Shown here: positions 6,164 to 9,530 of the stretch, in pieces
How positions within the stretch are numbered: position 1 is the stretch's first letter
Layout of the letters: each line of letters begins with the position of its first letter
Assembly (NCBI GenBank): GCA_946480485.1
Contig: CAMLJW010000184.1
Coordinates: 1 to 9,530 of the forward strand
Length of the DNA: 9,530 bases
DNA from: an uncultured Streptomyces sp.
Lineage (GTDB): Bacteria; Actinomycetota; Actinomycetes; Streptomycetales; Streptomycetaceae
Reading direction: 5' to 3'
Made by a program: the position numbers and the translations under genes
The notes under the pieces: model-generated
Seen by the model: the letters and a program-made list of their open reading frames with translations, nothing else
The model's database searches: none
Told to the model about the DNA's origin: nothing

Positions 6164-7876
6164 ATGGCGGCGCAATTCGGCCGAAGGCTGGCCAAAGGGG
6201 CGGCAACCACCGCTGTGGCGGCGGCCGCGGTCACGGCCCTGTCGGCATCCCAGGCACCGGGCGTGACCGACACCGCACAGGGCAGGCAGAACACCGGCTC
6301 GCAGCCCTCGCCCGACGCAGGCGCCGACAACAGCGCGACCGGCAACTCGCCGTACTACACGGACCTCCCGCCGCTCACCAGGCCGACCCCGACGCCCGGC
6401 ACGGGGCCCTCCGCCGCGGGCGACGCCGAAACGGGTATACCCGCCACCATCCTCGACGCCTACAAGAAGGCCGAGGCGAAGCTGCGCGAGTCCAAGCCCG
6501 GCTGCAACCTGCCCTGGGAACTTCTCGCCGCCATAGGCAAGGTCGAGTCCGGCCAGGCCCGCGGCGGCCGCGTCGACGCCGAGGGCACCACGCTCACCTC
6601 GATCCTCGGACCCGTCCTCAACGGCCACGGCTTCGCGAAGATCACCGACACCGACGGCGGTGCCTACGACGGGGACACCGCCCACGACCGTGCCGTCGGC
6701 CCCATGCAGTTCATCCCCTCCACCTGGGAGTGGTCGGGCCGCGACGGCAACGGCGACGGCAAGAAGGACCCCAACAACGTCTACGACGCGGCCCTCGCCG
6801 CCGGCCACTATCTGTGCCGGGCGGACCGCGACCTGTCCGTCGAGCCGGACCTGGAACGCGCGATCCTCAGTTACAACCACTCGACGGAATACCTGAACCT
6901 GGTCCTGTCGTGGCTGGAGTACTACCGCAAGGGCACCCACGAGGTGCCGGACGGCACGGGCACGTTGCCCGCCGGTCGCAGTGACGACACCAACGGGGCG
7001 AGCCCCGATCCGACGCCGACGCCGACGCCTCTGAAGACGCCCAAGCCGGCGAGCTCCAGCCCCACACCCCCGGGCGAAGCCACCAGCCCGACCCCACCCA
7101 GCACGCCACCCGGCACGCCGCCCCCCAGCTCCACGCCCGACACCCCCACCGACACGGTGGACCACCTGGAGAACGCGGGTACCGGCAAGCTCACAGCGAC
7201 CGCGGGCGACGCCTTCACCGAGAAGATCGCCACGCGCACGGAGACCAAGGCCGGCGAGGCCGTGGCGAAGGTCCGGGTCCGCTTCACCATCGTCAGCGCC
7301 ACGGACGCCGCCTTCGCCGGCGGCGAGAGCAGCGCCACGGTTGTCAGCAACAGCTCCGGCGTGGCCGTCGCGCCCGCGCTCCATGCCGGCGAGAAGACCG
7401 GCGACTTCAGGGTCCGCGCCACCGTCGTCGGCCGCAGCGTGCCCGCCCTCGACTACACGGCGACGGTCACCGCCCGCCAGGCCGACACTCTCGCGCGCAC
7501 CAGCGACACCGCGCTGACCTGCGTCCCGGGCGGCGAGTTCGCGGATCAGGTCGAGGTGAAGGCCACGTACAAGGGCGCCGTCGCCGATGGTGTCGCGGCC
7601 ACCGCCGCGCTCATCACGTCGGCGGACGACGCGACCGAGAACGACAAGGGCCCCTATTTCAAGGACGCGGAAGGCAACCCGGTACGCACCCTGAAGGACC
7701 TCAGGACGGACGCGAACGGCCTGCTGAAGCTGCCGAAGCTGTACGCGGACGACACGACCGGCACATTCCTGCTGCGCATCAACACCACCGGCGGCGCGAC
7801 GCTGACGGTCGAGCTGAAGGTGGCGGCGGCTGCCGCGCCGAGCCCCAGCACCTCGCCGAGCCCCAGCGCCTCGTAA
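6164..7876 (+). CDS. Secreted lytic transglycosylase (MltB-like) with Pro/Thr linker and C-terminal beta domains
   Basis: This enzyme is predicted to cleave the MurNAc-GlcNAc bonds of peptidoglycan outside the membrane. It has 570 residues from the ATG at 6164, which has GGAGGGG upstream and begins an N-terminal signal sequence (RR at 7-8, hydrophobic 13-28, likely cleavage near SASQA). The SLT/MltB-like catalytic domain spans about 92-256: LLAAIGKVESG with the probable catalytic Glu128, DTDGGAYDGD (162-171), VGPMQFIPSTW (178-188), an EF-hand-like calcium loop DGNGDGKKD (194-202) and ILSYNHS (234-240). Cys114 and Cys218 could pair. Residues 281-330 are a Pro/Thr/Ser linker, partly encoded by tandem CCGACG units. 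Two probable Ig-like or beta-sandwich modules follow (about 335-438 and 440-553), then a PSPS tail. There is no sortase motif, so it is likely free or wall-associated. The catalytic assignment is firm; the role of the C-terminal modules is inferred. Confidence 0.9.
   Translation: MAAQFGRRLAKGAATTAVAAAAVTALSASQAPGVTDTAQGRQNTGSQPSPDAGADNSATGNSPYYTDLPPLTRPTPTPGTGPSAAGDAETGIPATILDAYKKAEAKLRESKPGCNLPWELLAAIGKVESGQARGGRVDAEGTTLTSILGPVLNGHGFAKITDTDGGAYDGDTAHDRAVGPMQFIPSTWEWSGRDGNGDGKKDPNNVYDAALAAGHYLCRADRDLSVEPDLERAILSYNHSTEYLNLVLSWLEYYRKGTHEVPDGTGTLPAGRSDDTNGASPDPTPTPTPLKTPKPASSSPTPPGEATSPTPPSTPPGTPPPSSTPDTPTDTVDHLENAGTGKLTATAGDAFTEKIATRTETKAGEAVAKVRVRFTIVSATDAAFAGGESSATVVSNSSGVAVAPALHAGEKTGDFRVRATVVGRSVPALDYTATVTARQADTLARTSDTALTCVPGGEFADQVEVKATYKGAVADGVAATAALITSADDATENDKGPYFKDAEGNPVRTLKDLRTDANGLLKLPKLYADDTTGTFLLRINTTGGATLTVELKVAAAAAPSPSTSPSPSAS
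7837..7872 (+). repeat. Two tandem 18-bp units at the 3' end of the transglycosylase gene
   Basis: The unit GCCGAGCCCCAGCACCTC (7837-7854) is repeated directly at 7855-7872 with one mismatch. It encodes the PSPSTSPSPSAS tail. Slippage here would change tail length without breaking the frame. Confidence 0.7.
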
Positions 7877-7916
7877 GCCCTCGCCCCTTTGGATCAGCGG
7901 CGCCCCCTTGAGCGGG

Positions 7917-8300
7917 TCAGCGCCCGAGGCGCGCGTTCGTGTGCCGGGTCGGCGCGCGGTCGCCGCGGGGTCCACGGGCCACGGGTGCTTCGGATAGCGC
8001 CCGCGCAGCTCGGCCCGTAGCCCCGGTACCCGTCCCGCCAGAAGGAGGCGAGGTCGGAGGTCGCGGCGGCGGGCCGCCCGGCGGGCGAAAGCAGATGCAC
8101 GAGTACGGGCACACCGGCGACGGCCGGGACTTGTGCAAACCGAACATCTCCTGCAACTTCACCGCGAGCACGGGCCGTTCGGGATCCGCGTAGTCGATCC
8201 GCCCACCCGGCGGCGGATCGAGCAGCGTGAGCCCGGCCGCGTCTGGATCGCCCCAGCACGCCGCCCGCAAGGCGAACGCCGCTCAGGTCGGCCACCTTGA
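7917..8300 (-). pseudogene. hrpB: Relic of the C-terminal domain of ATP-dependent helicase HrpB
   Basis: Reading leftward on the minus strand, the HrpB C-terminal domain is legible only across three frames. Frame A gives GGRIDYADPERPVLAVKLQ and EMFGLHK. A shift near 8131 leads to frame B with VAGVPVLVHLLSPAGRP and ATSDLASFWRDGYRG. A shift near 8015-8025 leads to frame C with AELRGRYPKHPWPVDPAAT. A last shift near 7945-7965 returns to frame A with APTRHTNARLGR and the stop at 7919-7917, which resembles the normal end of actinomycete HrpB. About 100-130 codons remain of a protein of roughly 800 residues, and the DExH helicase motor is absent. Fragments around 8215-8300 (LRAACWGDPDAA) are still recognisable but broken. 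The relic converges on the transglycosylase gene. Sequencing error is an alternative for single shifts, but not for loss of the whole 5' part. Confidence 0.8.
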
Positions 8301-8428
8301 TCTTCGGTGCGGGACGCGCCTAGACGGAGGTGCCCCTCCAGGGCATCCCGCAACGCGGGCACGGCGGGACGGATGGGCAGCCGGTCCAGAGCGTCGGTAC
8401 GGATCAGGCACCCAGTGTCGTACGAAGG
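8301..8428. other. Unassigned gap between hrpB relic and methyltransferase
   Basis: One minus-strand frame is open here and includes LPIRPAVPALRDALEG, but I do not recognise it as HrpB or anything else. It may be more eroded gene sequence. No terminator hairpin with a T tract is visible after the methyltransferase stop. Confidence 0.4.
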
Positions 8429-9352
8429 TCAAAACACCCGCACGCGCGTGTGTCTCACTCCGCTTTCCGCCGTCCGGCCGGTCCGCTGTACGTCCCGTAC
8501 GCACACGAAGATCGCCGTACCCGGGATCAGGTTCCCGCGCAGCGGCGACCAGCCGCCCCACTCCTGGCTGTTCCAGGAGGGCCACTCCGGCTCGACCAGG
8601 TCCACCAGCCGGAAGCCCGCCGCCACCACGTCCCGGACACGGTCACCGAGTGTCCTGTGGTGCTCGACGTACACGGCACGGCCCGCCCCGTCCTGCTCGA
8701 CGTACGGCGTGCGGTCGAAATAGGAGGAGGCCACACTCAGGCCCTCGGGGCCCGGCTCGTCGGGGAAGGCCCAGCGGATCGGATGGGTGACGGAGAAGAC
8801 GAACCGGCCGCCGGGCCGCAGTACGCGGTGCACCTCTCGCAGGACCCGCACCGGATCCGCGACGAACGGCAGCGCTCCATACGCCGAGCAGGCCACATCG
8901 AAGGTGCCGTTGGCGAAAGGCAGCGCCCCGGCGTCCCCCTCCACGAGAGCGACGCCCTCGGTGCCGATGCGCAGGGCGTGCTGGAGCTGCCGGTGCGAGA
9001 GGTCCAGAGCGACCGGACGGGCCCCGTGGGCGGCCAGCCAGCGCGAGCACTGGGCGGCCCCCGCACCGATCTCCAGTACGCCCTTGCCCCTCAGCCCCTC
9101 GGGCGGCCCCAGCAGCTCCGCCTCAGTCTCGTCGAGCCCTTCGGGCCCCCATACGAAGCGGTCCTCACCGAGGAACGTGCCGTGCTCGACCTGGTACTCG
9201 TCCGCGTTCCGGTCCCACCAGCCACGACTGGCGCGAGAGCTCTCCGCGGCTCCCGCCGTGCGTCGGGTCGCCTTGGATTCGAAGGGTTGGGGCTCTTGGA
9301 TGATCGGCTCCCTCGTCGTACTGTTCCGTGCAGCCCGTCCCGGCAGTGACAC
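8429..9352 (-). CDS. Class I SAM-dependent methyltransferase
   Basis: This predicted cytosolic methyltransferase has 307 residues with a Methyltransf_11-type Rossmann fold. The N-terminal part carries the conserved stretch ESSRASRGWWDRNADEYQ (37-54). Motif I is VLEIGAGAAQC (92-102). The acidic residue at the end of strand 2 is in ALDLSH (Asp117), and the adenine-contact region is EGDAGALPF (138-146). FDVACSAYGALPFV is motif-IV-like, and VLRPGGRFVFSV (177-188) is the usual post-motif strand. The substrate is unknown, but this architecture is widespread as a single-copy gene in Streptomyces. The GTG at 9352 is the only usable start: an in-frame TGA lies 12 codons upstream of the second tract, and no other ATG, GTG or TTG occurs before the conserved region. 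No strong ribosome site precedes it. After GTAIFVCVRD (279-288) about 19 residues of Arg/Thr-rich sequence run on to the stop and look like read-through. Confidence 0.9.
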   Translation of the reverse strand: MSLPGRAARNSTTREPIIQEPQPFESKATRRTAGAAESSRASRGWWDRNADEYQVEHGTFLGEDRFVWGPEGLDETEAELLGPPEGLRGKGVLEIGAGAAQCSRWLAAHGARPVALDLSHRQLQHALRIGTEGVALVEGDAGALPFANGTFDVACSAYGALPFVADPVRVLREVHRVLRPGGRFVFSVTHPIRWAFPDEPGPEGLSVASSYFDRTPYVEQDGAGRAVYVEHHRTLGDRVRDVVAAGFRLVDLVEPEWPSWNSQEWGGWSPLRGNLIPGTAIFVCVRDVQRTGRTAESGVRHTRVRVF

Positions 9353-9465
9353 GGAAGGGGTCTCTCAGGCCTGCGTGCCTTCGCGTGGTGCCTGATGTAA
9401 CGGCTGCCGCATGGGGTTGTGCGGCGGGTATGTGACATTTTGCCCCGGGTGTGCACCTTCGCGCA

Positions 9466-9494
9466 TTGACCCTGCCCGGCCGCCCCCGTATGCT
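9466..9494 (+). promoter_or_regulatory. Strong rightward sigma-70-type promoter at the window edge
   Basis: TTGACC (9466-9471) and TATGCT (9489-9494) are separated by 17 bp. The -35 fits HrdB-type consensus at 5 of 6 positions and the -10 at 4 of 6. A start near 9501 gives a leader that runs out of the window without an ORF. It is divergent from the methyltransferase. The rest of the 9353-9530 gap shows no clear promoter for the methyltransferase. Confidence 0.6.
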
Positions 9495-9530
9495 ACAAGT
9501 TGCGCTGCGGGCCTGCGCACCTCAGACGTA

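Noticed and set aside
7896..7930. GC-rich inverted segments after the transglycosylase stop as a terminator
   Set aside because: The arms (GGCGC/GCGCC) are short, the loop is long and there is no T tract.
5048..7975. A 975-codon minus-strand open frame, most of it opposite the transglycosylase gene
   Set aside because: Only the part 5048-5902 carries a recognisable family. The rest is an antisense shadow produced by the strong G/C third-position bias of the + strand gene, with repetitive Arg/Gly/Val composition.
8787..9395. + strand frame of 202 codons opposite the methyltransferase
   Set aside because: It is a Ser/Arg/Pro-rich antisense shadow of a clearly conserved methyltransferase gene.

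Overview
The window is high-GC DNA with strong third-position G/C bias, GTG and TTG starts, TAGGAT-type -10 boxes and a large secreted lytic transglycosylase. It looks like a chromosomal segment of Streptomyces or a close actinomycete. This is inferred from composition and recognised families, not from a database search.

Layout. (a) 1-633 is a decayed strip: a possible 3' end of a + strand gene, then minus-strand relics of an IS3-family transposase OrfA and of the DNA-binding domain of a LuxR-type regulator. (b) 634-4810 is the best organised unit, a sugar-import cassette. A lipoprotein substrate-binding protein, a CUT2-type permease and a single-domain FrcA-like ATPase run leftward as an operon. 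A LacI-family repressor is divergent from them. The 116-bp gap between the two directions holds two copies of a 14-bp operator (half-site TTAGCGC, central CpG), 24 bp apart centre to centre. One covers part of the core promoter of the operon and the other lies just beyond its -10. (c) 4811-5127 holds a weak hairpin, a perfect 12-bp palindrome and the 3' stump of a truncated + strand gene whose codon bias starts abruptly near 4927. (d) 5048-5902 (minus) is a DUF4184-type membrane protein. (e) 6164-7876 (plus) is a secreted MltB-like lytic transglycosylase with a Pro/Thr linker and two C-terminal beta-type domains. (f) 7917 to about 8300 (minus) is a relic of the C-terminal domain of the helicase HrpB, legible only by moving through three frames. 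(g) 8429-9352 (minus) is an intact SAM-dependent methyltransferase whose last ~20 residues look like read-through. (h) The right edge has a strong rightward sigma-70-type promoter for a gene beyond the window.

How it fits together. The ABC genes and LacI form one inducible uptake system: the binding protein captures a sugar or polyol outside the membrane, the permease and ATPase import it, and the repressor presumably releases both operators when its ligand is present. No kinase, isomerase or dehydrogenase accompanies it, so the substrate cannot be named. The cassette sits between degraded or truncated fragments, which suggests insertion or rearrangement at this site. The right half is housekeeping-like, apart from the eroded hrpB. 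I found no CRISPR array, tRNA, rRNA, toxin-antitoxin or defence system, and nothing that qualifies as a clearly new biological system.
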